DNA of 36,845 nucleotides from a bacterium. GTDB taxonomy: Bacteria; KSB1; UBA2214. A program made the translations under genes and the position numbers. Under the pieces are notes generated by a model, which had not been told where the DNA came from, did no database searches, and worked only from the letters and a program-made list of their open reading frames with translations. Of the stretch, positions 17,501 through 25,300 are shown piece by piece; within the stretch, counting starts at the first letter, position 1; every line of letters starts with the position of its first letter. Where the stretch lies: NCBI GenBank assembly GCA_029560815.1, contig JAKQKF010000285.1, positions 1-36,845 of the forward strand. Direction: 5' to 3'.

Positions 17501-20500
17501 GCCTGTGTCAGGCTGTTGATCCTGCCTCCACCCGCGGTGACAGTGAAGGTGACGGTGTGGCCGATGAGCGGGTTCTGGTTATAGTCCGTGACGACAACGG
17601 CCAGGGAGTCGGGAAGGAGGGAGCCGGCGATGCCGGACTGCTGGTTGCCGCTTAAAATGTAGAAAAAGTGGGGCGGGCCCGCTGTGGCGCTGGCGTAAAA
17701 GATCAGCGGCGATCCCGTCAGCGGCCGGCTGCCGTACTGGCTCACGGCTTCAACCCGGCTGACATTCACCCCCGCCACGTCGCCCAGGATCAGCTCCACC
17801 GACGCGGCTCCGGCAGAGTTCGTCTTTGTGCTGTACTGGTTCTGGCCGCTGCTGTTGAGAGAGCCGCCCCCGGCGAGGAGGTGGAATTGGACCGGGTGAT
17901 CGGCGACGGGATTGCCATAGCGATCCGCCACGCGCGCGGTGAGGGGATTGGCCAGCCGGGTTTTCACGACTCCGCTCTGGCCGTCCCCGGCGATGGCGAA
18001 AATACGGAAAGGCGAGGCGGGAGAGGCTGTGGCGCTGACCACGCGGGGAGATCCCTGCAGCCCCGGGGCTTCGACCTTCAGATTCTGTTTGCCGCTGACC
18101 GGGCCGAGGCGCCAGTAGATGGAGACCGTGCCGTCGCTGGCGGTGAGGAGCTGGAGGAGGGAGTCTTCTCCGACCGCTGCGGAAGCGGCGATGCGGCCGC
18201 CGTTAAAGGCTGTGATCGTGACCGGGAAGGAGGCGACGGGCTGATCATCGGCCCGGGTGACCTTGAAGCGGACCGGTTGAGCGAGAAGGCCGCGCGCCGT
18301 ATCGGCCTGGGCATCCCCCTGCATGTAGACGAGGTTGGCGGCGCCATTGGCGACCGATGCTGAGAAGAGCACCTCTTCGCCGCTCAGAGAGACGGGCGAG
18401 GCGGCGATGGTCTGCAGGCCGGCGAGGGCGCCGGTGATGTAGACCACCTGAGCGCGGCCGAGGGAATCGGTGGTAACGCGGCCGTCGGCGGGGACGAGTG
18501 AGCCGCTGCCCGAACGGACGGTAAAGAGGACCATTTCATCAGGCGCGGGATTGCCAAAGCCGTCGCTGAGCGCAACGACCAGAGGGTTGGGCAGAGGGGC
18601 GCCCGCATGGGCGGCCACCTGGCCGTCGCCGCCGGCGATTTCGATGGCGGCTGCAGCGGCCGCCCGGGCTGTGGCTTTGAAAGCAGCGGTCAGGGTTTTA
18701 TCCCCCTCCACGGCCTGCGCCGAAATTGCGACGGGCCCCGCCGTGGTGCCGAGCTGCACGGTGCGCCGTGCCAGCCCCTGGCTGTCGGTGGCGAAGGGGT
18801 CTTCACCGCCGGTTTCACCCGCTCCCTCGGGCAGGAGGATGACTGCGTCGCCGGAGAGGAGACTGAAATCGACATGGAGTCCGGCCACAGGGTCGCCGGA
18901 TTCATCCACCGCCTTGACGATGAGGGGAGAGGGCAGCGGGGAGCCGACTGTGGCGGATTGATTGTCACCTGCATGCGCAATCAGTCTGACCGCGAGGCCC
19001 GAATTCCCGCCCGGGTCGGTCGGGGAGACCCGGATGAGCTGGTCCGCCTCCACGCCGCGCATCACAAGCGTGGTGCTGTCGATGAACTGGACGAAGAGAT
19101 CGCACGTGGAATGGCCGGCGAGGCCGAAATGCTGGATGAGGGGGGACTGGGCGAGATGGCCGCTGCCCGAGAGCACCTCACGGTAGCCGAGCAGGGCGTC
19201 CGGATCGCCGGCCCTGCCCGCCTGGTAGCACCACATTTTAGTGCCGAAGGCGCTGGCGTTGCCGCCGGGTCCGGACGGATCGACGAGCAGGTAGTGATTC
19301 CCGTTGTCAAGGGTGTTTTCCCTGAAGACGTTAAAGATGTCGGAACGGGTGATATAAAAGTCCAGATCGCCGTCGCGGTCATGGTCGAAGACAACGCCGC
19401 TGCGGACGTCGCCGGCGCGGACTTCAGCGCCGGTGGAATTGACCAGGCTGAAGCGCCAGCCGCCCTCGTTGCGGTAAAAGGCGCCGGTGGATCTGTCGCC
19501 GGTCGTGATGATATCCTGGTCGCTGTCGTTGTCGAAATCGCCGGTCAGGACAGAAAAGCCGCTCATGGGGATACTGACGGTGCTGCTGATCTCGGTGAAA
19601 GTGCCGTCGTCATTTCTGTAGAGGCGCAGCAGATTGCCCGGATCGGCGTTGTTGGCCACCGTGACCAGCAGATCGAGATCGGCGTCGTTATCGAGGTCAG
19701 CCCAGTGGGCGCCTTTGCAGTTCTGGTTCACGGCCAGCCCTGCCGCGGCGGCGCCGTCGCTGAACCAGCCGCGGCCGTTGTTTAGAAAGAGCCTGTTGGC
19801 GCCGCCGTTCTTGACGATATAGATATCGACGTCACCGTCGTTGTCGAAATCGGCCGCCGTGGCCGATTCGCTCGCCACCTCCGGCTCCTCCGTGTCATCA
19901 GCGCCGCGGTCGGCCCGCTGGAAGCGGCTGCCGCCCTGATTGAGGTAGAATTCGTTGACTGTGCGCGAATTGACCGCGTAGAGGTCGATATCCGCATCGC
20001 CGTCGGCGTCGAAGGCGAGCAGCGCGGTGGTCGTGCCGGCGACATTTTCGAGGCCGGCGGTGATGGTGATATCCTGGAAAGCGCTCCCGTTGAAGTTCGC
20101 GTAGAGCCGGTTGCGGCCGGGCGAGTTGCCGTTGAGCAGGTCGAGGTCGCCGTCACTGTCGATATCGACAAAGAGGGCGCCGCGGCTGTCACCGGCGTCC
20201 TTGATACCCCAGCTCTCCGCACTCTCGGTGAACGCCCCTGACGAGCCCTTGCGCAAAAAGAAATCGCGGCGGAAAGGCGTCTCGGTCACGGTGCGGGTTG
20301 TATAAAGGTCGGTTTGTCCGTCGCCATCGGCATCGGCGACGGCGATCCCCTGGCCGCCGTATTCGGCGTCGAAGCCGGCGGTATTGCTCTCCCAGGAGAT
20401 ATCGGCGAACCACACCGGTGTGCCGGTGAGGAGGGTTCTGAAGGCCTGATAGCAGGTCTGACCGATGAGCTGGTGGCCGGCGGTATTGGGATGGAGGCGG

Positions 20501-21378
20501 TTATTGGGGTCGAGGGGAGTCGACAAGTACGGCGCGTAATAGGTCGCTTTGTTGTTGTTGAAGATCGGATTCTCATAAAAGGGGGTGTAGAGATCGACGA
20601 TATGAACGGGCTCGGCCTGGCCGGTGATGACGCCGCCGGCATAGTCGCGCACCAGGCGGGCGAGCTCGATGTTATACTGCGCCACCAGGCTGTCGGCGCT
20701 CTTGATTGGAGAGATCAGGAAGACGAGGATATGCTCGAGATCGGTGCCATAGGTGCCGTTCTTCCACTTGAGCAGATAGGCGACCAGTCTGGCCATCTGT
20801 CCGGCGGGCGTGGTATTGAAAGCGGTAGGGGTTCCATAGGGGCCCACCGGATCGCCGCCGAGATCGTTGAGGTTGTTGGTGCCGAGCAGAATCCCGACCA
20901 TCTGGGGGCGGTAGTTGTTCATATCCGCGGTCACATCGAGGATGGGCGCGCGGAAGCCGTTGTCGGGATAAAAATCGAAGGTCTTGCGGCCGCCCTGAAA
21001 GTGGCCTTCATAGGGTTCTTCGCCATAAGAACCGACGAAATCGACGTCAAAGCCGCCGGCCCTGAGCTGATCGTAGAGCACCTTGCGGTAGCCGAGGCTG
21101 TCAGCGGCCCATTTTCCTGCGGTGATCGAATCGCCGAGCAGCATGATGCGCTTTTCGGCGGCGCTGATCCGGGCAAGAGGCAGGGGCGCAGCATCCTCAA
21201 CGGGTTGGGAGCCGATCAGCAGCTCTTTGCGCGGCAGGGGCTGATCTTCCCAGGGCTCTTGGAGAGCAGGCTCTTGTGCAGGGGGCAGACCCCATAGGGA
21301 GGTGAATGAGCCAAGCAGAAGCAGGGGCAGCAGAAAGCGGTGCGCAGCGGAATTCCTCAAGCAGTTCAACTCCTTCAT
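14569..21378 (-). CDS. Giant T9SS surface protein: SGNH hydrolase, FG-GAP, UnbV-like, ten Big-1-like repeats
   Basis: A 2269-residue secreted mosaic. After a signal peptide (RFLLPLLLLGSFTSLWG) comes an SGNH/GDSL hydrolase domain (about 75-320) with Ser84 in LLGDSITAG, GTNNL as the third block and NNRLHP carrying the histidine. Seven FG-GAP/VCBS calcium-type repeats follow (about 325-690; for example DADGDGQTD, DFDNDGDVD). An ASPIC/UnbV-like domain (about 693-785) includes GSGHLAQSPLIQHFGL. Ten Big-1/invasin-like Ig repeats fill about 798-1896, recognisable by GDGQSG...NPL...D..GNPV. Then come two cadherin/Ig-like units, a fibronectin-like segment and a C-terminal sorting domain (SANYPNPFNAR, LTWDGRDETG, GVYYCRVAAG). 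It likely esterifies or deacetylates a surface polysaccharide while the stalk extends it. ATG 21378 lacks a ribosome site; a TTG six codons later has AAGGAG 9 nt upstream. Confidence 0.92.
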   Translation of the reverse strand: MKELNCLRNSAAHRFLLPLLLLGSFTSLWGLPPAQEPALQEPWEDQPLPRKELLIGSQPVEDAAPLPLARISAAEKRIMLLGDSITAGKWAADSLGYRKVLYDQLRAGGFDVDFVGSYGEEPYEGHFQGGRKTFDFYPDNGFRAPILDVTADMNNYRPQMVGILLGTNNLNDLGGDPVGPYGTPTAFNTTPAGQMARLVAYLLKWKNGTYGTDLEHILVFLISPIKSADSLVAQYNIELARLVRDYAGGVITGQAEPVHIVDLYTPFYENPIFNNNKATYYAPYLSTPLDPNNRLHPNTAGHQLIGQTCYQAFRTLLTGTPVWFADISWESNTAGFDAEYGGQGIAVADADGDGQTDLYTTRTVTETPFRRDFFLRKGSSGAFTESAESWGIKDAGDSRGALFVDIDSDGDLDLLNGNSPGRNRLYANFNGSAFQDITITAGLENVAGTTTALLAFDADGDADIDLYAVNSRTVNEFYLNQGGSRFQRADRGADDTEEPEVASESATAADFDNDGDVDIYIVKNGGANRLFLNNGRGWFSDGAAAAGLAVNQNCKGAHWADLDNDADLDLLVTVANNADPGNLLRLYRNDDGTFTEISSTVSIPMSGFSVLTGDFDNDSDQDIITTGDRSTGAFYRNEGGWRFSLVNSTGAEVRAGDVRSGVVFDHDRDGDLDFYITRSDIFNVFRENTLDNGNHYLLVDPSGPGGNASAFGTKMWCYQAGRAGDPDALLGYREVLSGSGHLAQSPLIQHFGLAGHSTCDLFVQFIDSTTLVMRGVEADQLIRVSPTDPGGNSGLAVRLIAHAGDNQSATVGSPLPSPLIVKAVDESGDPVAGLHVDFSLLSGDAVILLPEGAGETGGEDPFATDSQGLARRTVQLGTTAGPVAISAQAVEGDKTLTAAFKATARAAAAAAIEIAGGDGQVAAHAGAPLPNPLVVALSDGFGNPAPDEMVLFTVRSGSGSLVPADGRVTTDSLGRAQVVYITGALAGLQTIAASPVSLSGEEVLFSASVANGAANLVYMQGDAQADTARGLLAQPVRFKVTRADDQPVASFPVTITAFNGGRIAASAAVGEDSLLQLLTASDGTVSIYWRLGPVSGKQNLKVEAPGLQGSPRVVSATASPASPFRIFAIAGDGQSGVVKTRLANPLTARVADRYGNPVADHPVQFHLLAGGGSLNSSGQNQYSTKTNSAGAASVELILGDVAGVNVSRVEAVSQYGSRPLTGSPLIFYASATAGPPHFFYILSGNQQSGIAGSLLPDSLAVVVTDYNQNPLIGHTVTFTVTAGGGRINSLTQAKVTTDASGHAWAWFRLGTQAGAGLQQVTVAAQGLAGETLLFTATATADIAARISYHSGSGQVGLTGSRLADPLVVLIQDRHGNPVSGHPVKYSVTAGGGNFIGEQNITLNSDGEGLAKAWLTLGMATGDSAHRATATSLVRNSTTPLIGSPILFSAGGAAQQAGDIRRIDLLAGEGQTGVVSQWLANPLSARIVDTNGLPVQGHTITFRIASGDGRLGIGQDSLVNLITNSSGTAEVIWRLGTLAGDSTQAVQMICLGKSGLPVQGSHRLIHAVARPGAPDVSRSTLTVESPLPADGVSESDIITTVRDSYGNPISGQGILLVGNGLECVLKPNQGYSDAAGIFRAAASSAEAGDFTVQARVATSDQWLTEPKTITFLPPATARLELAGGDGQAVPVASWLREPLTVRVLDGLGHGLQNLEVRFALVEGSAEISEPGASRLAAPVPASSGAAVLTVNTDSEGVAAIDVRMGTQSGRVVIFATLVDAPENRLSFQLRALPGAAEALISISGDDQSGTTWHRLNQPLIVQVHDAFGNGVPDQQVLFSTGEEQGYFFPNAMRTTDSTGSASVLWYLGAMAGEQSAGASLPGAAISPLHFEAVTLPNQPPQISLADSVQIRENEKWSYQLEVNDLEGDSVRIDIKSRPEGLQITGEGRIDWQPSYQQAGRYELTVEAQDQFGAAASARMVLLVVDVNRPPLIDGTACLPQQQDGLELTKPGVIDFFVSAADPDGDAVNYSWYLNGAFCAYGKPSYRLQTELISSGDAQIKVVVSDRSGSTSRTWTLKLTSAVWLAGFQAQADPGRGITLSWRTLLETDHLGFFVQRSLSEKGPFQTISTLLPPAEEGNYRFTDDSAEAGNLYYYRLQDLGRDGGTRIHPAVQARLPLPTRLTLSANYPNPFNARTRLTVSLPEAGMVRAEIIDLLGRSVRRLYDGESAGGYLALTWDGRDETGLHAASGVYYCRVAAGNATVLRKMVLVK

Positions 21379-21460
21379 ACAGGGCCGGGCCGTTACGGTT
21401 TAACTAAATATACGAAAAACTGCGCTCTTTGCGTAGTACTCTCTGCGCGAAGGCCGCTTT

Positions 21461-21478
21461 TGCCGCCAGATTGCGGCA
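21461..21478. repeat. Short hairpin in the divergent intergenic region
   Basis: TGCCGC (21461-21466) pairs with GCGGCA (21473-21478) over a 6-nt loop. It lies between the giant gene (minus) and folB (plus), about 20 nt upstream of the folB -35 box. No U-tract follows on either strand, so it is not a terminator. A regulator site is possible but unproven. Confidence 0.3.
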
Positions 21479-21499
21479 GTGGGAGCTGCCTGAATTAGC

Positions 21500-21528
21500 T
21501 TGACAAAATGGTGTTATTTCGATAAATT
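21500..21528 (+). promoter_or_regulatory. Sigma-70-type promoter of the folB operon
   Basis: A consensus TTGACA (21500-21505), an ideal 17-nt spacer and TAAATT (21523-21528). Transcription would begin near 21535, about 27 nt before the folB ATG. The flanking sequence is AT-rich in a GC-rich genome. All genes from folB to the DUF5683-type gene run in this direction with small gaps or overlaps, so this promoter may serve a long operon. Confidence 0.8.
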
Positions 21529-21561
21529 AGATTTAATTTATATAGCGGACAGCCAGGGTTT

Positions 21562-21954
21562 ATGACACAGGATTACTTACGGGTCCTGGGCATGGTATTT
21601 CATGCCTATCACGGACTCCAGCAGGAAGAGATCGAGAACGGCCAGCGCTTCGAGGTCGACGTCGAGTTTCATTTCGACGCCGCTCCCGCAGGCCGCAGCG
21701 ACCGTATCAACGATACCATCGATGTCCGCGAGGTCTATGCACTGGTCCGCCACGTCGTCATGGAGAGACGTTTTTTCCTCATCGAAGCGGTGGCTGAGCG
21801 CATCGCCGCTGAAATTCTGGAGCGGTTTCCTGCCGAAGGCGTGCGCGTCCGGGTGCGCAAACCCTTTGCGCCGCTGGGCGGACTGGCCAACGGTAGCGAA
21901 ATCGAGATTACCCGCAATCGCCGTGAAAAAGAACCCTCGCCGCTCCACTCCTGA
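21562..21954 (+). CDS. folB: Dihydroneopterin aldolase
   Basis: A 130-residue cytoplasmic enzyme of folate synthesis; it converts 7,8-dihydroneopterin to 6-hydroxymethyl-7,8-dihydropterin and glycolaldehyde. Family features are visible: the opening LRVLGMVFHAYHGLQQEE with the HGxxxxE block, INDTIDVREVYALV, a FLIEAVAERIA helix with the glutamate, and VRVRKPFAPLGG near the end with the catalytic lysine. The length is typical. CAGGG lies a few nt upstream of the ATG. It overlaps folK by 32 nt, and the two catalyse consecutive steps. Confidence 0.95.
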   Translation: MTQDYLRVLGMVFHAYHGLQQEEIENGQRFEVDVEFHFDAAPAGRSDRINDTIDVREVYALVRHVVMERRFFLIEAVAERIAAEILERFPAEGVRVRVRKPFAPLGGLANGSEIEITRNRREKEPSPLHS

Positions 21955-22471
21955 GGCCTTTGTGAGCCTGGGCGCCAACCTCGGGGATCGCGAAGAGAAC
22001 CTGATCCTGGCGTTACGGGCGCTGCGCGGCGGAGGAATCCGCCTCAGTTGCTGCTCCGGAATCTATGAGACCGAGCCGGTCGGCAGGGAGGAGCAGCCCG
22101 ATTTCCTCAACATGGTGGCGCGGATTACGACGCTCCTGCCGCCCCTGCAGCTGCTCTCCCGGCTGCAGGAGATCGAGCAGCGGCTCGGCCGGATCCGGCA
22201 CGAACGCTGGGGGGCGCGCACGATCGATCTGGACCTGCTGTGCATGCAGGGGCTCACCTGGCAGGATGAGCGGCTGATTCTGCCCCATCCGCGGCTCCAT
22301 GAACGGCGTTTTGTGCTGGTTCCATTCGCCGAGATTGCGGCGGAATATGTTGTCCCCGGGACGGGTGCCACAGTCCAAGAGCTGCTGCAGGCCTGCAGGG
22401 ATCAGCACCAAGTGCGCCCCTGCTGCAGCGCAGAGCAGGTGCAATTACGCATGCGAAAGGCACGAGCGTGA
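21923..22471 (+). CDS. folK: 2-amino-4-hydroxy-6-hydroxymethyldihydropteridine pyrophosphokinase
   Basis: A 182-residue enzyme that transfers pyrophosphate from ATP to the pterin made by FolB. Motifs: VSLGANLGDREENL, YETEPVG, QPDFLNMVARI, EIEQRLGRIRHERWGARTIDLDLL (shown here in separate blocks EIEQRLGRIRHERWG and RTIDLDLL) and ILPHPRLHERRFVLVPFAEI. The HPRLHERRFVL and DLDLL blocks bind ATP and magnesium. The GTG at 21923 is chosen because it leaves a normal lead of 13 residues before the VSLGANLG strand; a GTG at 21962 would cut into that strand. It overlaps folB by 32 nt and the next gene by 4 nt, implying coupled translation. Confidence 0.94.
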   Translation: MKKNPRRSTPEAFVSLGANLGDREENLILALRALRGGGIRLSCCSGIYETEPVGREEQPDFLNMVARITTLLPPLQLLSRLQEIEQRLGRIRHERWGARTIDLDLLCMQGLTWQDERLILPHPRLHERRFVLVPFAEIAAEYVVPGTGATVQELLQACRDQHQVRPCCSAEQVQLRMRKARA

Positions 22472-23103
22472 ATCTACCTAGATACATCTGTATTGAAGGC
22501 GTCATCGGCGCGGGCAAGACCAGCCTGACCCGCCTGTTGTGTGAGCGCCTGGATGCCCGGGCGATCTATGAAAAACCGGATGAAAACCCCTTTCTCGCCG
22601 ATTTCTATCGCGATCCCCAGCGCTATGCGTTTCAGGTGCAGCTTTTTTTTCTGCTGAGCCGCTACCGCCAGCAGCAGGAGAGTCTGCAGCCGGACCTCTT
22701 TTATGATGTCAGCATCTCCGACTATCTCTTCGCCAAGGACCGCATCTTCGCCCATCTCAATCTCGAGGATCGTGAACTCTTTCTCTATGACAAGATCGCC
22801 TCGCTGCTGGAGCAGGATATTGTCAAGCCCGATCTGGTGGTCTATCTCCAATCCTCGGTCGAGCGGCTCATGGCCAATATCCGCAAACGCAGCCGCGCCT
22901 ATGAAAAGGAGATGTCCGAAGAGTACATCTCCTCGCTGAACGAATCCTACAACCGTTTTTTCTTCCATTATCAGGAAACCCCGCTGCTGGTGGTCAACAG
23001 TGTCGGCATCGATTTTGTCAACAACAAGGCTGATTTTGAAGAACTGGTCCGCCAGATCATGCGGCCTCACTCCGGCATCGAGTATTTTTCGCCGGCAAGA
23101 TAG
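22468..23103 (+). CDS. Deoxynucleoside kinase
   Basis: A 211-residue cytoplasmic kinase that phosphorylates deoxynucleosides, most likely deoxyadenosine/deoxyguanosine, for salvage. The P-loop is GVIGAGKTS (residues 11-19). Family marks include YEKPDENPFLADFY, the FLLSRYRQQ segment, the ERS-like VSISDYLFAKDRIF, and the LID arginines in RKRSRAYEKEM. It starts with GTG overlapping the folK stop (GTGA), so translation is coupled. I see no sign of thymidine-kinase-type zinc cysteines. The exact base preference is not readable. Confidence 0.9.
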   Translation: MNLPRYICIEGVIGAGKTSLTRLLCERLDARAIYEKPDENPFLADFYRDPQRYAFQVQLFFLLSRYRQQQESLQPDLFYDVSISDYLFAKDRIFAHLNLEDRELFLYDKIASLLEQDIVKPDLVVYLQSSVERLMANIRKRSRAYEKEMSEEYISSLNESYNRFFFHYQETPLLVVNSVGIDFVNNKADFEELVRQIMRPHSGIEYFSPAR

Positions 23104-23142
23104 CCTCACCGATAGCGCATTACAAGCAAAAGGCATACGCCC

Positions 23143-23328
23143 ATGTTTCGTCTTCTCATCCTGGCACTCCTCTTTTATCTGGCCACCAAGGTTTTCAGCC
23201 GTCTCTTTTCCAGCCGGATCAATAATCAGGACACGCAAGTGCACGGCCCTTCCCAGCCCAATTCTCTCGATCTCTCCGAGGAGGATGTGGAGGATGTCGA
23301 TTATAAAGAGCTCCCGCGCAAAAAGTGA
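23143..23328 (+). CDS. Small single-pass membrane protein
   Basis: A 61-residue protein with one N-terminal membrane segment (FRLLILALLFYLATKVFS), then a polar, acidic region (DLSEEDVEDVDYKEL) and a basic end. AAAGG lies about 10 nt upstream of the ATG. It lies 39 nt after the kinase and 61 nt before the ABC exporter. A short N-anchored protein with an acidic tail recurs in FCB genomes as a conserved hypothetical, but I cannot name it. Confidence 0.65.
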   Translation: MFRLLILALLFYLATKVFSRLFSSRINNQDTQVHGPSQPNSLDLSEEDVEDVDYKELPRKK

Positions 23329-23389
23329 TGCACCACTAAATCATGGACCGGTTTTGCCGCCCGCGCCGGCTTCGCCCCTCTCCTGAGTG

Positions 23390-25300
23390 ATGTCTCTTAT
23401 GGCTCTCTATTTCCGCATCCTGCGTTATCTCAAACCCTATTGGGCCAGTCTGCTCGGCTCGCTGATCTGCATCTTTTTCTTCACCCTCTTCAGCAGCGCT
23501 TCTCTGGTCTCGATCATCCCTTTTCTCGGGACGATTTTCGGCGGGCAGCAGAGTGTAGAGATGCAGGTGGAGGGGCCGGCTCCCGCAGCCGGAGTGGAGG
23601 CGGGCGATCAAATGCAGGCGGATGGCGGCGCGGCGGAAGTGGTCTCCTCTTTCCGCGGCCAGCTTAACCATTACAAGGACATCGCCCTGGCCTGGCTCAC
23701 GGGCGGCAGCCGCCGGGAGGCCCTGCGCCGGCTCTGCATCTTTATCATCCTGCTCATCTTCCTCAAGGGTTTTTTCGACTATTTTCAGTCCTATCTGATG
23801 GCCGCCGTGGAGCAGGGGGTCATCCGCGATATCCGCAACGATCTCTACCGGCAGATCAACAACCTCTCCCTGGGCTATTTCACCCAGACCCGGACCGGCC
23901 AGATCATCTCGCGCATCACCAATGACGTCACCCTGGTCAACAGCGGGGTTTCGGCCAGTTTTGTCACCCTGATCAAAAATCCCCTCCTCATCATCACTTA
24001 TCTGGCCATCGCCATCTATCTGAGCTGGTCGCTGACCCTCATCGCCCTGGTGGTGGCCCCCATCAGTATGGTGATCATCGGCTGGATCGGCCTCAAGCTG
24101 AAAAAGGAGAGCACGATCTCCCAGGAGCGGATGGCCAATCTTACCTCGCTGCTGCAGGAGACCGTCGCCGGCCAGCGTGTGGTCAAGGCCTTCGCCATGG
24201 AGGATTTCGAGGTCCGCAAATTCGGCGCCGAGGCGCACCGTTATTACGAGACCCTGCTGCGCATCACCCGCACCCGCAATCTCGCTTCCCCCCTGACCGA
24301 GTTTCTCGGCACCATGATCGCCGTCGGGATCCTCTGGTTCGGCGGGCAGCAGGTGCTGGCGGGCCGTATGCTCTCCCCCCAGGAGTTCATGGGTTTTCTC
24401 GTCATCGTCTTTTCGCTGATGCAGCCGGTGAAGGAACTTTCGAGCGTGCACAACCGCATTCAGGAGGCGATGGCGGCCGCGGAGCGCATCTTTGCGGTTC
24501 TCGATCTGGAGCCCGCAGTGCAGAACAAGACCGGGGCGGTCAAGGTGAAGGAATTCAGGGAGGCGATCGAATTGCGCAGCGTCTCCTTTTCCTACGGCCG
24601 GGAAGGGGAGGTGCTGAACGATCTTTCGCTCACCATCCCCAAGGGAGACATCCTCGCCATCGTCGGTCCGAGCGGGGCGGGGAAATCGACCCTGGTCGAT
24701 CTTATCCCGCGCTTTTACGACCCCACGGCGGGGGCGATCTGCCTGGACGGGGTGGACCTCCGCGACATCGAGATCGGCCATCTGCGCCGTCTTATGGGCA
24801 TCGTCACCCAGGAGACGATCCTCTTCAATGACACCGTGCGCAACAATATCGCCTACGGCCTGAGCGGCAAGCCCCTGGAGGAGATCGTCGAGGCGGCGCG
24901 CATCGCCAATGCCCATGATTTCATCGCGCAGCTTCCTGAGGGATACGACACCAACATCGGTGAACGCGGCGTCGCCCTCTCCGGCGGGCAGCGGCAGCGG
25001 CTGGCCATAGCCAGGGCGGTGCTGAAAAATCCGCCCATTCTCATCCTCGACGAGGCGACCTCGGCGCTGGACACTGAATCGGAGCTGCTGGTGCAGCAGG
25101 CGATCGAACGGCTGATGCGTAACCGCACCTCCTTTGTCATCGCCCACCGGCTCTCGACCGTCCTCCATTCCGACCGCATCATCGTCCTCGAAAAGGGGCG
25201 GATCGTGCAGCAGGGGGTCCATGCCGACCTGGTCGCTCAGCCCGGGCTTTATCAGCGGCTATATACCATGCAGTTCGGCGCTGTGGAGGCGCAGCCGTGA
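23390..25300 (+). CDS. msbA: MsbA-like ABC exporter (membrane and ATPase domains fused)
   Basis: A 636-residue inner-membrane half-transporter that works as a dimer and probably flips lipid A-core or a related lipid. Six membrane segments occupy about residues 15-330. The ATPase has Walker A GPSGAGKST (426-434), LSGGQ (530-534), Walker B ending Asp554-Glu555 (LILDEATSALD) and the switch histidine in VIAHRLST. A low-complexity Ala/Gly/Glu-rich insert of about 45 residues (about 55-100) lies between the first two membrane segments, where MsbA has a short loop. The ATG at 23390 follows a GTG at 23387 and is followed by another at 23399; none has a strong ribosome site. The gene overlaps the O-antigen-ligase-like gene by 4 nt, which supports an envelope role, but drug or lipid export is not excluded. 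Confidence 0.85.
   Translation: MSLMALYFRILRYLKPYWASLLGSLICIFFFTLFSSASLVSIIPFLGTIFGGQQSVEMQVEGPAPAAGVEAGDQMQADGGAAEVVSSFRGQLNHYKDIALAWLTGGSRREALRRLCIFIILLIFLKGFFDYFQSYLMAAVEQGVIRDIRNDLYRQINNLSLGYFTQTRTGQIISRITNDVTLVNSGVSASFVTLIKNPLLIITYLAIAIYLSWSLTLIALVVAPISMVIIGWIGLKLKKESTISQERMANLTSLLQETVAGQRVVKAFAMEDFEVRKFGAEAHRYYETLLRITRTRNLASPLTEFLGTMIAVGILWFGGQQVLAGRMLSPQEFMGFLVIVFSLMQPVKELSSVHNRIQEAMAAAERIFAVLDLEPAVQNKTGAVKVKEFREAIELRSVSFSYGREGEVLNDLSLTIPKGDILAIVGPSGAGKSTLVDLIPRFYDPTAGAICLDGVDLRDIEIGHLRRLMGIVTQETILFNDTVRNNIAYGLSGKPLEEIVEAARIANAHDFIAQLPEGYDTNIGERGVALSGGQRQRLAIARAVLKNPPILILDEATSALDTESELLVQQAIERLMRNRTSFVIAHRLSTVLHSDRIIVLEKGRIVQQGVHADLVAQPGLYQRLYTMQFGAVEAQP

Noticed and set aside
18607..19785. 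392-codon plus-strand frame
   Set aside because: Antisense to the Big-1 and FG-GAP parts of the giant gene; no motif seen.
14569..21378. Possible CRISPR or DNA-level tandem array within the giant gene
   Set aside because: The repeats are Ig-like protein repeats that have diverged strongly at DNA level; there are no short identical repeats with spacers.
23343..23390. 15-codon frame ending at the exporter start (TGATG)
   Set aside because: No ribosome site and no sign of selection; too weak to call.
23336..25222. 628-codon open frame on the minus strand
   Set aside because: It lies antisense to the ABC exporter, which has all ABC motifs. The frame is an effect of high GC codon bias; its translation is low-complexity without motifs.
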